Shown here: positions 1 through 8,434 of the stretch, one piece after another | Layout: each line of letters opens with the position of its first letter | Position numbering within the stretch: position 1 is the stretch's first letter | Assembly (NCBI RefSeq): GCF_013375035.1 | Contig: NZ_CP056032.1 | Coordinates: 790,001 to 854,000, forward strand | Origin: Spirosoma sp. KUDC1026 | Lineage (GTDB): Bacteria > Bacteroidota > Bacteroidia > Cytophagales > Spirosomataceae | Length of the DNA stretch: 64,000 bases | Reading direction: 5' to 3' | The notes under the pieces: generated by a model | The model's database searches: none | What the model was told of the DNA's origin: nothing | What the model saw: only the letters and a program-made list of their open reading frames with translations | Position numbers and translations under genes: made by a program

Positions 1-122
1 CTAGGCTCCCGCTCCCGGATCGTATTTAACGCGCCCGTGTACTGTAGGCTAACTTCATAAATAACTCGACCAGTTGGCCGAATCAGTAACTCTTTCCGCT
101 GGGTTTCCGTATAATTCTGCAT
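1..122 (-). CDS. N-terminal fragment of an unidentified protein (cut by window edge)
   Basis: An ATG at 122-120 opens a frame that stays open to the window edge. It gives about 40 residues beginning MQNYTETQRKELL and continuing with a charged, non-hydrophobic sequence. There is no signal peptide and no family I recognise. The strong bidirectional terminator at 204-252 separates it from pdhB. It could be the start of a real gene transcribed leftward, but 40 residues are too few to be sure. Confidence 0.4.
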   Translation of the reverse strand, partial: MQNYTETQRKELLIRPTGRVIYEVSLQYTGALNTIREREP

Positions 123-203
123 ACCTACAGATTATAGGAAAAACTGTGCCACTATTTTTCTTTCAAGACGTTAAAAAATCATTTTGAGTGTTTTAAAGAC
201 ACA

Positions 204-252
204 TAGAGAAAAAAAATGCCGCTTAGTAAATAAGCGGCATTTTTTTTCTCTA
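204..252. terminator. Bidirectional intrinsic terminator
   Basis: A perfect 22-bp inverted repeat (204-225 and 231-252) encloses a 5-nt loop. The GC part of the stem is TGCCGCTTA, flanked by runs of eight A and eight T. It can end transcription in both directions and lies directly downstream of pdhB, which is on the minus strand. Confidence 0.85.
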
Positions 253-314
253 TACTAACTGAATCACTGACTAGCGTGCCAGAAATTTGATAGTTTACGC
301 TTTTTCGAAAACGT

Positions 315-1295
315 TTATTTCTTGTACATCACAGCTTCAACAGCTTGTAATGTACGTTTAACGTTAGGCAGAATAGCCTCGATCAGAGTTGGCGCGTAGG
401 GAAGTGGCAAATCCATGCTGTTTACCCGAATAACCGGTGAATCCAGGTAATCAAAGGCGTTCCGTTGGATATTGTAAGTCAACTCCGATGAGATAGCTGC
501 CAGTGGCCATGCTTCTTCAACGATAACACAACGATTCGTTTTCTTTACCGAATTGATGATTGTAGCATAATCAATCGGACGAACCGAACGCAGGTCAATT
601 ACTTCCGCCGAAACGCCATTCTTTGCCAATTCGTCAGCAGCTGCCAGAGCTACTTTCATAATCTTGCCGAACGATACAATCGTTACGTCGTTTCCTTCGC
701 GCACTACATTAGCCTGGCCGATTGGGATCAGGTATTCCTCTTCTGGAACCTGGCCTTTGTCGCCGTACATCAATTCCGATTCCATGAAAATGACTGGGTC
801 ATTATCGCGGATACAGGATTTGAGTAATCCTTTGGCATCATAGGGGTTGGAGGGAACAACAACCTTCAGACCGGACGTATTAGCAAACCAATTCTCAAAA
901 TTTTGTGAGTGCTGCGACGACAGCATACCCGCGTTTCCAGTTGGCCCCCGGAAAACGATGGGACAGGAGTATTGCCCACCCGACATCGACATGATCTTGG
1001 CGGCCGAGTTGATGACCTGATCGATGGCAACGAGTGAGAAGTTGAAGGTCATAAACTCGATAATCGGGCGAAGGCCGTTGATGGCAGAGCCGACGCCGAT
1101 ACCCGCAAAGCCTAATTCAGCAATGGGCGTGTCGATTACGCGTTCCGGACCAAACTCGTCCAGCATTCCCTGGCTAACTTTATACGCCCCGTTATATTCG
1201 GCTACTTCTTCGCCCATCAGATAGACCAGCGGGTCCCGGCGCATTTCTTCCGACATGGCCTCCCGCAGGGCTTCACGGAACTGTATTTCTCTCAT
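315..1295 (-). CDS. pdhB: Pyruvate dehydrogenase E1 component, beta subunit
   Basis: Beta subunit of the thiamine-diphosphate-dependent E1 of the pyruvate dehydrogenase complex, which decarboxylates pyruvate and acetylates the lipoyl E2. The 326 residues match the usual length of stand-alone E1 beta. The N-terminal transketolase-like pyrimidine-binding domain carries DTPIAE, whose Glu60 corresponds to the ThDP-activating glutamate. The C-terminal transketolase domain starts near DVTIVSFG, around residue 204. No alpha subunit gene is adjacent in this window, so E1 alpha must be encoded elsewhere. It could instead serve a branched-chain 2-oxoacid dehydrogenase, but the sequence reads as the pyruvate type. 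Start is the ATG at 1295; a terminator follows the gene. Confidence 0.9.
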   Translation of the reverse strand: MREIQFREALREAMSEEMRRDPLVYLMGEEVAEYNGAYKVSQGMLDEFGPERVIDTPIAELGFAGIGVGSAINGLRPIIEFMTFNFSLVAIDQVINSAAKIMSMSGGQYSCPIVFRGPTGNAGMLSSQHSQNFENWFANTSGLKVVVPSNPYDAKGLLKSCIRDNDPVIFMESELMYGDKGQVPEEEYLIPIGQANVVREGNDVTIVSFGKIMKVALAAADELAKNGVSAEVIDLRSVRPIDYATIINSVKKTNRCVIVEEAWPLAAISSELTYNIQRNAFDYLDSPVIRVNSMDLPLPYAPTLIEAILPNVKRTLQAVEAVMYKK

Positions 1296-1531
1296 GCTGA
1301 GTGCGTTGCTTGCGTTTTATGAATCAATAAAAACGGTTAAGGCAGCCCTTAAACTGGCTTAAAACTGGTCAAAATTAGGCAAAATGGGCTGATTCGTCAA
1401 ATGCTACTCCGTTGCCTTTTTGAATAAGGATTCGGTTCATGACTGATGGCTCGCTTATTTACTAGCAGACAAGGAATTAACCCAATAATCACTCGCTTGT
1501 TTCCCGGCGGTTAAACTGCCCAAAAACACCG

Positions 1532-1563
1532 GCGGGGAGACTAATTTGATTCAGTCTCCCCGC
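1532..1563 (-). terminator. Hairpin terminator downstream of the 1588-2259 gene
   Basis: An 11-bp perfect stem (GCGGGGAGACT at 1532-1542, complement at 1553-1563) with a 10-nt loop. On the minus strand it is followed by GGTGTTTTTG, a short T-tract. The rest of the 1296-1587 spacer shows no gene that I can support. Confidence 0.6.
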
Positions 1564-1587
1564 GGTACAGGAATATACATGAATAGC

Positions 1588-2259
1588 TTACTGCTTCGTC
1601 AGCTTCAGCTTGAACGCACCGTCTTTTAACTCAATAGTATCAGTCTTGAGCTGTTTTTTATAGCCATTTCCTTCCGGATCGATAGCTGAGTCGTAGCCGG
1701 TAGTTTTGGTGATCACCTTGTCTTCCATCTTGTTCATTAGTCGGCCCACGCCCCCAAAAACAGTGGCGCTGGCTTTTTCTTTCCAGTACGTTCCAGCTAG
1801 TGAGGCACTGAACGTGGCCTCCAATGAACCGTCAGCCCCTTTCTTGACCGTAATTGTCTCGTCGTTATTCTGCGATTTCCCGACATGGTACTCCATGCGG
1901 GGCTCCTTAGTTTCCTTTACGTATTTGATGACCGCCAGTCCTTTGTATTGAGTCAAATCCTGAACTTTCTTCCGGTTTTCTTTCGTGTCAGGATCGTCGG
2001 CGTCAACCACCAGATAGGTACCCGGCTCAATACCGTCGTTATTATTATAGCTGCCCAGCCAGATACGTAGTGATTGATCAGGCTTTATCGAATTGGCTGT
2101 AATCCACCAGTAATTTCCGATGCGGATACGCCGGGGTGGCACCTGATATTTTTCGCCGTCAATGCTGACAGACATGGTATTCTCATTGGCAATCTGGCCG
2201 TTAGCCAGGAAAGTGCTGCTGAGCAGGAGCAGCGAAAAAAAAAGTCGGAGCGTATTCAT
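1588..2259 (-). CDS. Secreted protein of unknown function
   Basis: 223 residues. The N-terminus is a typical signal peptide (MNTLRLFFSLLLLSSTFLANG, cleavage predicted just before or after Gln22), so the product is exported, probably to the periplasm or surface. The remainder is polar with predicted beta strands, including an IRIGNYWWITANS stretch early on and a lysine-rich C-terminus. I do not recognise a family. It stands alone between two hairpins and shows no operon partner, which suggests a monocistronic unit. The start ATG at 2259 is fixed by the signal peptide. Confidence 0.7.
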   Translation of the reverse strand: MNTLRLFFSLLLLSSTFLANGQIANENTMSVSIDGEKYQVPPRRIRIGNYWWITANSIKPDQSLRIWLGSYNNNDGIEPGTYLVVDADDPDTKENRKKVQDLTQYKGLAVIKYVKETKEPRMEYHVGKSQNNDETITVKKGADGSLEATFSASLAGTYWKEKASATVFGGVGRLMNKMEDKVITKTTGYDSAIDPEGNGYKKQLKTDTIELKDGAFKLKLTKQ

Positions 2260-2435
2260 ATAAAATGAAGATTAATCAGGAACTGACATCAAATTATATG
2301 ATCACCGTCGATGCTCAGAAAACTTATGAGCTAAAGGCGTACAAATCAGAATCGGTAGTCAAGCACAGCCAAACTGGAAGTGGCGGGGAGTCAGAAAAAG
2401 GTCCTCGGTTTAAACGATGGCTGGGCAAACAACAA

Positions 2436-2468
2436 AACAGCCGGGTTTGCTTTCGCATCCCGGCTGTT
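2436..2468 (-). terminator. Terminator of the accB-accC operon
   Basis: A 10-bp perfect stem (AACAGCCGGG at 2436-2445 and its complement at 2459-2468) with a 13-nt loop. On the minus strand it is followed by a T-rich stretch (TTTTGTTGTTTG). It lies 26 nt past the accC stop. Confidence 0.75.
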
Positions 2469-2493
2469 CCACTGTGAAAAACACTTGACCGGC

Positions 2494-3837
2494 TTACAAT
2501 TTAGAAAAATCAAAGCTGTCCAAAAAGGCAGTAGTGAACTGACCTGATTTGAATTTTGGATCGTCCATCAGCTTGATATGAAATGGAATCGTCGTTTTGA
2601 TTCCTTCAATAACAAACTCCTGAAGCGCCCGCTTCATCCGCGTAATGACTTCTTCCCGCGACTGGCCCGAGACGATCAGTTTGGCGATCATGGAGTCGTA
2701 GTTCGGTGGAATGGTATAACCTGTGTACACGTGGCTATCAATCCGCACCCCGTGTCCGCCCGGAATATGTAAGACCGTAATCTTACCCGGTGACGGACGG
2801 AATCCATTTGCTGGATCTTCGGCATTGATCCGGCACTCCATCGAGTAGAGCTTTGGTGTGTAATTCCGGCCCGAAATTTCGCCACCGGCGGCTACTTTGA
2901 TTTGCTCTTTGATCAGGTCAAAGTCCGTTACTTCTTCCGTAATCGGGTGCTCTACCTGAATCCGGGTGTTCATTTCCATGAAATAAAACTTCCCGTGCTT
3001 GTCGACCAGGAACTCAACTGTACCAGCCCCTTCATAACCAATGGCTTTGGCGCCTTTGATTGCCGCTTCACCCATTTGCTCCCGAATTTCGGGCGTAATG
3101 ATGGGCGACGGTGTTTCTTCGACAAGCTTCTGGTGACGACGCTGAATGGAGCAGTCGCGTTCGGAAAGGTGGCAAACGGTACCGTACTGGTCCCCAACGA
3201 TCTGAATTTCGATATGCCGAGGTTCCTCAACAAACTTTTCAAGGTACAGACCATCATTGCCAAAAGCTGCGCCAGCTTCAGTACGAGCATCATTCCAGGC
3301 CTTTTCGAACTCTTCTTCCGCCCGAATAATCCGCATACCGCGGCCACCGCCACCAGCTGTTGCTTTCACAATAACCGGATAGCCCATTTCTGCTGAGAGC
3401 TGCTTACCCTGCTCAATCGATTCCAGCAGACCTTCGGATCCGGGAATAACCGGAACGCCGGCCGCTTTCATGGTCGCTTTAGCCGTAGCCTTGTCGCCCA
3501 TGCTATTGATTTGATCGGCAGTAGCACCAATAAACTTTATACCGTAGTCGCTGCAGATCTGCGAGAATTCAGCGTTCTCGGACAAAAAGCCGTAACCGGG
3601 GTGAATAGCGTCAGCTCCTGTCACCTCGGCGGCCGAGATGATGCTGGGAATGCTCAGATAAGATTGCTTGCTAACGGGCGGGCCAATACAAACAGCTTCG
3701 TCAGCAAAACGGACGTGCAGACTGTCGCGGTCGGCAGTCGAATAGACGGCTACCGTCCGGATACCCATTTCGCGACAGGTCCGGATGATCCGTAGCGCAA
3801 TCTCTCCCCGGTTGGCAATAAGAATTTTCTTGAACAT
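2494..3837 (-). CDS. accC: Acetyl-CoA carboxylase, biotin carboxylase subunit
   Basis: Carboxylates the biotin on AccB using ATP and bicarbonate, the first half-reaction of malonyl-CoA synthesis. The 447 residues match the family. The N-terminus [16 protein letters not shown] is the standard biotin carboxylase start. The ATP-grasp domain carries the glycine-rich loop [12 protein letters not shown], then [10 protein letters not shown] and [11 protein letters not shown] near the active site. The frame stays open upstream to 3891, but those residues (reading like [10 protein letters not shown]) are encoded by the octamer hairpin, so I start at the ATG at 3837-3835. It forms an operon with accB, separated only by that hairpin. 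Confidence 0.96.
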   Translation of the reverse strand: MFKKILIANRGEIALRIIRTCREMGIRTVAVYSTADRDSLHVRFADEAVCIGPPVSKQSYLSIPSIISAAEVTGADAIHPGYGFLSENAEFSQICSDYGIKFIGATADQINSMGDKATAKATMKAAGVPVIPGSEGLLESIEQGKQLSAEMGYPVIVKATAGGGGRGMRIIRAEEEFEKAWNDARTEAGAAFGNDGLYLEKFVEEPRHIEIQIVGDQYGTVCHLSERDCSIQRRHQKLVEETPSPIITPEIREQMGEAAIKGAKAIGYEGAGTVEFLVDKHGKFYFMEMNTRIQVEHPITEEVTDFDLIKEQIKVAAGGEISGRNYTPKLYSMECRINAEDPANGFRPSPGKITVLHIPGGHGVRIDSHVYTGYTIPPNYDSMIAKLIVSGQSREEVITRMKRALQEFVIEGIKTTIPFHIKLMDDPKFKSGQFTTAFLDSFDFSKL

Positions 3838-3851
3838 AAGTCTATAAATGA

Positions 3852-3931
3852 GTGAATGAGCGAATGAGCGAATGAGTGAATAAAAAAGCAAGCGCCAGCT
3901 TATTCACTCATTCGCTCATTCGCTCATTCAC
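3852..3931. repeat. Octamer-array hairpin in the accB-accC spacer (copy 1)
   Basis: A perfect 32-bp inverted repeat (3852-3883 and 3900-3931) with a 16-nt loop. Each arm is a run of 8-bp units of the form GAGYGAAT. The loop contains GCGCCAGC on the plus strand. The element begins 8 nt after the accB stop and ends 14 nt before the accC ATG, so it fills the intercistronic spacer. Related copies lie at 12035-12124 and 15423-15506. Confidence 0.9.
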
Positions 3932-3938
3932 AATTAAG

Positions 3939-4424
3939 TTAAACAGGTTCAACCAGGAATAACGGTTGGTCATACTCGACAGGTGTGGCGTTTTCTACCA
4001 GCACTTTTACGATCCGACCAGACACTTCTGATTCAATTTCATTGAATAGCTTCATTGCTTCGATGATACAAACAACTTTGCCTTCAGAAATGCTATCACC
4101 AACTTCAACGAATGAAGGGGTTTCCGGATTCGAAGACCGGTAGAACGTACCAATCATCGGCGATTTTATGGTGATGTAATTAGACGAATCGGCTTTGGGT
4201 GCCTCGGTAGCAACAGGTGCCGTGGCTGCAGGAGCCTGAGGCTGTGCAACGGGCGCGGGCATAGCAGCAACGGGTGCCGGTGCCGAAGCAACCAGAGCAG
4301 GCGCTGGCGTTGCAGAACCGTACCGCTTAACATTAATTTTCAGATCGGTGGTTTCGATATTTACCTCGTCCAGACCCGACTGTGAAATAAAATCAATAAG
4401 TTGCTGTATGTCTTGGGTGGTCAT
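3939..4424 (-). CDS. accB: Acetyl-CoA carboxylase, biotin carboxyl carrier protein
   Basis: Carries the biotin that shuttles carboxyl groups between AccC and the carboxyltransferase. 161 residues: an N-terminal helical region (1-36), a flexible Ala/Pro-rich linker (about 37-79) and a C-terminal biotinyl domain. The biotinylation motif EAMKLFNEI places the modified lysine at Lys125. Length and architecture are typical of bacterial AccB. It lies 60 nt downstream of efp and is followed by accC after an octamer-array hairpin. Confidence 0.96.
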   Translation of the reverse strand: MTTQDIQQLIDFISQSGLDEVNIETTDLKINVKRYGSATPAPALVASAPAPVAAMPAPVAQPQAPAATAPVATEAPKADSSNYITIKSPMIGTFYRSSNPETPSFVEVGDSISEGKVVCIIEAMKLFNEIESEVSGRIVKVLVENATPVEYDQPLFLVEPV

Positions 4425-4484
4425 AATACTGTTTCGTGATTAGAAAAAAACGGAAGCTCGTTGGAATACCCTCGTTACTTAGGA

Positions 4485-5048
4485 TTACTTTACGCGTTCA
4501 ACGTAATCGCGGGTACGGGTATCAACCCGAATCCGTTCACCTTGTTCAATGAAAAGTGGAACCATCACTTTTGCTCCTGATTCCAGTTCAACCCGCTTTT
4601 TTGGGCTATTGGCCGTATCTCCTTTAATACCTGGCTCGGCGTAGGTGACTTCCAGCTCGACGAACGGAGGAAGCTCGCAGGAAAGAGGGACTTCATTCTC
4701 CGCGTTGATCAGGATTTCAACTTCCTGGCCTTCTTTCATCAGGTCGGCGCTGTCTACCAGTTTCTCGTCCAGGTTGATCTGGTCAAAGCTTTCCTGGTCC
4801 ATGAAGTTAAAACCGGCTTCGTCTTTGTAAAGAAACTGAAACTTCCGGCGCTCAACCCGAACAGGATAGATCGTTACACCTGAGTTGAACGTGTTGTCCA
4901 GTACACGGCCTGAGGTCAGGCTTTTCATTTTAGTACGGACGAAAGCAGCGCCTTTTCCTGGTTTTACGTGTTGAAATTCGGTAATCTGAAAAAGGTCGTT
5001 GTTGAAGTTGATGACCAGTCCGTTCCGGATGTCTGCGGTCGTTGCCAT
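4485..5048 (-). CDS. efp: Translation elongation factor P
   Basis: Binds between the P and E sites of the ribosome and relieves stalling at polyproline stretches. 187 residues, the normal length, with the KOW-like N-domain followed by two OB folds. The loop PGKGAAFVRTK holds Lys32, the position that is post-translationally modified in many bacteria. The C-terminal signature IRVDTRTRDYVERV is clear. It lies between fabH and accB on the same strand, an arrangement in which efp travels with accBC. Confidence 0.97.
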   Translation of the reverse strand: MATTADIRNGLVINFNNDLFQITEFQHVKPGKGAAFVRTKMKSLTSGRVLDNTFNSGVTIYPVRVERRKFQFLYKDEAGFNFMDQESFDQINLDEKLVDSADLMKEGQEVEILINAENEVPLSCELPPFVELEVTYAEPGIKGDTANSPKKRVELESGAKVMVPLFIEQGERIRVDTRTRDYVERVK

Positions 5049-5121
5049 GTCTAAATTTGAAAATGAAAATGTTCACTACGTATGAAATAGGCTATTGCTA
5101 TCATACGACAGTATAAATCAA

Positions 5122-6105
5122 CTAATAAGCCCACTTAACGTAAGCCGCGCCCCAGGTAAACCCGCCCCCAAAGGCGGCCAGGACTAAATTATCGCCTTTC
5201 TTAAGCTGCGATTCATAGTCGAACAAACAAAGCGGAATCGTAGCAGCTGTTGTGTTACCATACCGGTGAATGTTCATCATCACCTTATCGGATTCGATGC
5301 CCATTCGATTAGCTGTTGCATCAATAATACGTTTGTTAGCCTGATGCGGTACTAGCCAGGCCACGTCTCTGCCGGCCAGTTGATTCCGCTCCATGATCTC
5401 CGCAGACACGTCGGCCATGTTTTTCACGGCGAACTTGAATACCGAAGGTCCATCCTGATAAACGTAGTGCCAGCGTTTTTCTACTGTTTCGTGGGTGGGG
5501 GGGTACCGGCTACCACCTGCTTTCTGGAACAGATGATTCTGACCGCTCCCGTCCGACTTAATAATCGAATCGAGCAGGCCATAGCCCTGCTCATCGGGTT
5601 CAAGCAGGACGGCACCAGCGCCGTCACCAAACAAAACGCATGTTGTACGGTCGGTATAGTCAACGATAGCCGACATTTTATCGGCCCCAACAACGATCAC
5701 CTTTTTGTATTTGCCCGTTTCAATAAATTGCGAACCAACCGTCAGCGCGTAGAGAAAGCCCGAGCAGGCAGCCTGTATATCAAAACTCCCGATGTTACGG
5801 ATACCCACCATATCACAGATGAGGTTAGCCGTACAGGGAAAAAGGTAATCTGGAGTAGTGGTCGCACAGATCAGCAGGTCGATTTCGTCGGGCCGGGTGC
5901 CAGTTTTCTCCAGCAGGCCCGATACGGCCTTTGCTCCCATGTGCGACGAGCCCATTCCTTCACCTTTCAGAATGTGCCGTTCTTTTATGCCGGTACGAGT
6001 GGTAATCCACTCATCGTTCGTATCCACCATACGTTCTAACTCGGCATTGGTCAGCACGTAATCGGGAACGTAGCCGTGGACTCCTGTGATGGCAGCTTTA
6101 CTCAT
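5122..6105 (-). CDS. fabH: Beta-ketoacyl-ACP synthase III
   Basis: Starts fatty acid synthesis by condensing an acyl-CoA primer with malonyl-ACP. 327 residues. The catalytic triad is readable: Cys114 in AACSGFLYA, His254 in VPHQANKR and Asn284 in RYGNTTAAT. In Bacteroidota the enzyme often accepts branched primers, but nothing in the sequence alone decides this. It follows plsX by 37 nt on the same strand, the conserved plsX-fabH order that couples phospholipid and fatty acid initiation. Confidence 0.97.
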   Translation of the reverse strand: MSKAAITGVHGYVPDYVLTNAELERMVDTNDEWITTRTGIKERHILKGEGMGSSHMGAKAVSGLLEKTGTRPDEIDLLICATTTPDYLFPCTANLICDMVGIRNIGSFDIQAACSGFLYALTVGSQFIETGKYKKVIVVGADKMSAIVDYTDRTTCVLFGDGAGAVLLEPDEQGYGLLDSIIKSDGSGQNHLFQKAGGSRYPPTHETVEKRWHYVYQDGPSVFKFAVKNMADVSAEIMERNQLAGRDVAWLVPHQANKRIIDATANRMGIESDKVMMNIHRYGNTTAATIPLCLFDYESQLKKGDNLVLAAFGGGFTWGAAYVKWAY

Positions 6106-6142
6106 TGGTGGTGTACAAGCTTAGTGAACACAGACGGCCGGC

Positions 6143-7084
6143 TTAAGCCAGAGCCTGTGCAATTTTTGTGTAGGCGTTCGATTCGACCTGTCTGATGGCC
6201 AGTCCGATCATATTTTTGATAGCCAAGGGTGATGAAATACCATGGGCAATGATTACGTTTCCATTCACGCCTATAATCGGGCTTCCGCCTACCGATTCGT
6301 AGTTTGTTTTATTCAGGAACTCGTCGTCAATACCGCGGAGTTTGGCCATGGCATAGAATGATTCACCCAGTTTGAACATCGCATTACCCGTAAAGCCGTC
6401 TGTTACGATAACGTCGGCTTTACCCGAGAAAAAGTCTCCACCTTCAATATTTCCAACGAAATTGATCCGGCGATTGTCTTTCAATTGCTGATGAGCAGCC
6501 TGCGCTATAAGCGACCCTTTTTGTTCTTCTGAACCAATGTTCATCAGCGCTACGCGGGGACGGTCGATAGCGAACGTATACTGGGCGTAAATTGAACCAA
6601 CTTCTCCGAACTGCGCCAGCATTTCTGGTTTACAGTCGGCATTGGCTCCAATATCGAGCATAACGGCATGACCGCCCGTTACCTGCGGCACAAAACCAGC
6701 AATGCAGGGGCGGATTATGCCTTCGATAGCCCGAATGCTGAAAAGAGCGCCAACGTGCATAGCACCCGTATTGCCCGCGCTGCAGAAAGCGTCGACCTGC
6801 TTATCCTTCATAAGTTTAAACCCAACTCCAATGCTGGAATTGGGTTTAAGGGAGAGTGCCTTTGTGGGGTGCTCACTCATCTCAATGACATCGTCAGCGT
6901 GAACGAGTTCAATCCGCTGCTGTGCTTTCGTGTCGTATTTATTTAACAGTTCCCGAACAACCAACTCCCTGCCAACAAGAACAATAGTTACGTCGTCTGG
7001 CAACTCGGCTGCAGCCATTACTACTCCTTCTACTATCGCTTCGGGAGCAAAATCACCGCCCATTGCGTCCACTGCAATTTTCAT
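6143..7084 (-). CDS. plsX: Phosphate acyltransferase PlsX
   Basis: Converts acyl-ACP to acyl-phosphate, the donor for PlsY in phospholipid synthesis. The standard start [16 protein letters not shown] lies at the ATG at 7084, giving 313 residues. The open frame extends 26 codons upstream, but those residues are not family-like. Other conserved parts are NIGSEEQKG and [10 protein letters not shown]. It sits in the rpmF-plsX-fabH cluster, with a 145-nt spacer to rpmF that holds an inverted repeat. Confidence 0.96.
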   Translation of the reverse strand: MKIAVDAMGGDFAPEAIVEGVVMAAAELPDDVTIVLVGRELVVRELLNKYDTKAQQRIELVHADDVIEMSEHPTKALSLKPNSSIGVGFKLMKDKQVDAFCSAGNTGAMHVGALFSIRAIEGIIRPCIAGFVPQVTGGHAVMLDIGANADCKPEMLAQFGEVGSIYAQYTFAIDRPRVALMNIGSEEQKGSLIAQAAHQQLKDNRRINFVGNIEGGDFFSGKADVIVTDGFTGNAMFKLGESFYAMAKLRGIDDEFLNKTNYESVGGSPIIGVNGNVIIAHGISSPLAIKNMIGLAIRQVESNAYTKIAQALA

Positions 7085-7169
7085 TGACTCCGTTTGTTCA
7101 ATACCAACCCGATTATGCCGGGTTGTAGAAAATACGCGTAAAAATAGAGAGGTGACGGGCAATAAAAAA

Positions 7170-7210
7170 GTATTTCACGTTCATCTTCAAGAAGACGTCG
7201 GTGAAATACT
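7170..7210 (-). promoter_or_regulatory. Inverted repeat in the rpmF-plsX spacer
   Basis: AGTATTTCAC at 7170-7179 is exactly complementary to GTGAAATACT at 7201-7210, with 21 nt between that include a small CTTC-AA-GAAG hairpin. It lies just after the rpmF stop. No clear T-tract follows, so it may be an mRNA stability or attenuation structure rather than a simple terminator. The function is inferred. Confidence 0.45.
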
Positions 7211-7229
7211 TAGTGTAACTCGGTGAAAA

Positions 7230-7424
7230 TTAAGCAGTTTTAGCGTAATTCTCAATAATCATTTGACCTTTGTAAAACAAGTTGCCTTCGAAAACGTGGG
7301 CGTGGTGGCGCTCATGTACTTCGCCGGTTTGTGCGTCGGTCGACAGCGTTACGGCCGTAGCCTTGTAGTGCGTTCTGCGCTTATCGCGCCGGGTGCTGGA
7401 GTGGCGTCGTTTGGGGTGTGCCAT
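7230..7424 (-). CDS. rpmF: 50S ribosomal protein L32, cysteine-free form
   Basis: Component of the large ribosomal subunit. 64 residues beginning [19 protein letters not shown], the invariant L32 N-terminus. Many L32 proteins have a CxxC...CxxC zinc ribbon in the second half. Here that part reads [17 protein letters not shown] and contains no cysteine, so this is a zinc-independent form. It lies between a DUF177 gene (64 nt upstream) and plsX, the conserved yceD-rpmF-plsX order. Confidence 0.95.
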   Translation of the reverse strand: MAHPKRRHSSTRRDKRRTHYKATAVTLSTDAQTGEVHERHHAHVFEGNLFYKGQMIIENYAKTA

Positions 7425-7488
7425 AGCAGTTTATAATTGTCTGTTGTCTGTCTACTTTATTAAGTTTGGCCCAAACGGGCCGCATTTG

Positions 7489-8034
7489 CTAGTTGTCGCT
7501 CAGCTTTCGTAGGGCCGCCCAGCGGGGATCAACCTCGTCGGGTTTGTCGCCTTCTTCGTCGGCAGGCTCATCAGATCGGTAGATAACCCGACCGTTGAAT
7601 TCGTCATCGGCCTGGTCCTCGTCGTCCCGGAAACGGGGGTGAAGCCGTTTCATGGGCAGTGCCAGGCTAATAAACTCGAAAATGTACCGGGCCACGTTGA
7701 CGGTTGCCGTGTTGCGTTCGATCAGTTCGATCTCGTCGCTCAGCTCTTCGTTGTGATCGCCGAACTTCAGAATCATTGTCTGCTCGGTCTCTACCGGTTC
7801 ATCGTACTCGTCCAGGCAACGGTCGCAGGTCTGTTCAACGGTGCCACTGATCTGAAATAATAACCGGATCATCGTCTCGGATTTTTCCAGTATCAGATGG
7901 GTATTTACGTTTCCCTTTCCGATCAGGTCCTGATCTAACGCGGCAAAAAACGCATCGTCCGACGTAAAGTCGTACTCATACCGTTTGTTTTCCAGACCAA
8001 CGATGTTAATATCATAAGGTCGTAGTGCGTTCAC
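7489..8034 (-). CDS. DUF177 (YceD-like) protein
   Basis: Member of the DUF177/YceD family, which is almost always encoded just upstream of rpmF. In some bacteria and plastids the family is linked to 23S rRNA or ribosome assembly. The product has a CDRCL motif near the middle and an acidic C-terminal half. The frame can be opened at a TTG (8064), but that TTG lies within the promoter-like TACCTTTGCGG. The GTG at 8034 follows AGGAG by a few nucleotides and gives MNALRPYDINIVGLEN, so I use it (181 residues). Confidence 0.85.
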   Translation of the reverse strand: MNALRPYDINIVGLENKRYEYDFTSDDAFFAALDQDLIGKGNVNTHLILEKSETMIRLLFQISGTVEQTCDRCLDEYDEPVETEQTMILKFGDHNEELSDEIELIERNTATVNVARYIFEFISLALPMKRLHPRFRDDEDQADDEFNGRVIYRSDEPADEEGDKPDEVDPRWAALRKLSDN

Positions 8035-8061
8035 GTTCTGTCTCCTCTCAAAATAAGACCG

Positions 8062-8069
8062 CAAAGGTA
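8062..8069 (-). promoter_or_regulatory. Promoter -7 element for the DUF177-rpmF-plsX-fabH run
   Basis: TACCTTTG on the minus strand fits the Bacteroidota TAnnTTTG consensus and is followed by CGG. It lies about 28 nt upstream of the preferred GTG start at 8034. I see no good TTTG -33 box at the ideal distance, so confidence is moderate. Confidence 0.45.
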
Positions 8070-8203
8070 CGAAACGTTTGTGAATCAGTAAAGTGCTGTT
8101 TCGAAATTAATTGTTGAGGGTATTGTAGGCTGGACCGTTCCCAGATGCGTAACAAACATCTATCAGCTGACGGACGTTATCGTTACCAAACCTTTTTGAG
8201 ACT

Positions 8204-8413
8204 ATGGCAACGTATCAACTCGTCGAAAAACACGTTATTGAGCACCACAACGAATATTACGAAGTTCGTACTACGGAAGAAGATAAGGAACCCCGCAGCC
8301 TCTTTTTCTCAACCAATGAGGAAAATCTGGAGGACGTAGCGGCCGATATTGTTGCCGATCATATGCCCGGCGTGAAAAAATGGACGGTAATTCCGCACCG
8401 TAAAGACAGTTAA
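8204..8413 (+). CDS. Small conserved acidic protein of unknown function
   Basis: 69 residues, start ATG at 8204, sequence MATYQLVEKHVIEHHNEYYEVRTTEEDKE and onward. It is soluble, rich in Glu and His, with no signal peptide or membrane segment. It looks like a compact alpha/beta domain. I do not recognise a named family. It is transcribed divergently from the DUF177 gene and lies 21 nt upstream of the cysteine hydrolase, so the two may be co-transcribed. Codon use resembles its neighbours. Confidence 0.65.
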   Translation: MATYQLVEKHVIEHHNEYYEVRTTEEDKEPRSLFFSTNEENLEDVAADIVADHMPGVKKWTVIPHRKDS

Positions 8414-8434
8414 TCCTCACGAACAGCCGATACT

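Noticed and set aside
2265..2477. 70-residue open frame on the plus strand between a secreted protein gene and accC
   Set aside because: It covers the accBC terminator hairpin and has no recognisable sequence; it is a chance frame in a spacer.
2902..3396. 164-residue open frame opposite accC
   Set aside because: Antisense shadow of accC; no independent start signal or family.
3841..3932. Octamer arrays considered as a CRISPR array
   Set aside because: Units are 8 bp without spacers, arms are mirror-complementary, and no cas genes are present.
5380..6039. 219-residue open frame opposite fabH
   Set aside because: It is the antisense shadow of a clear fabH gene with intact catalytic residues; high GC third positions produce such frames.
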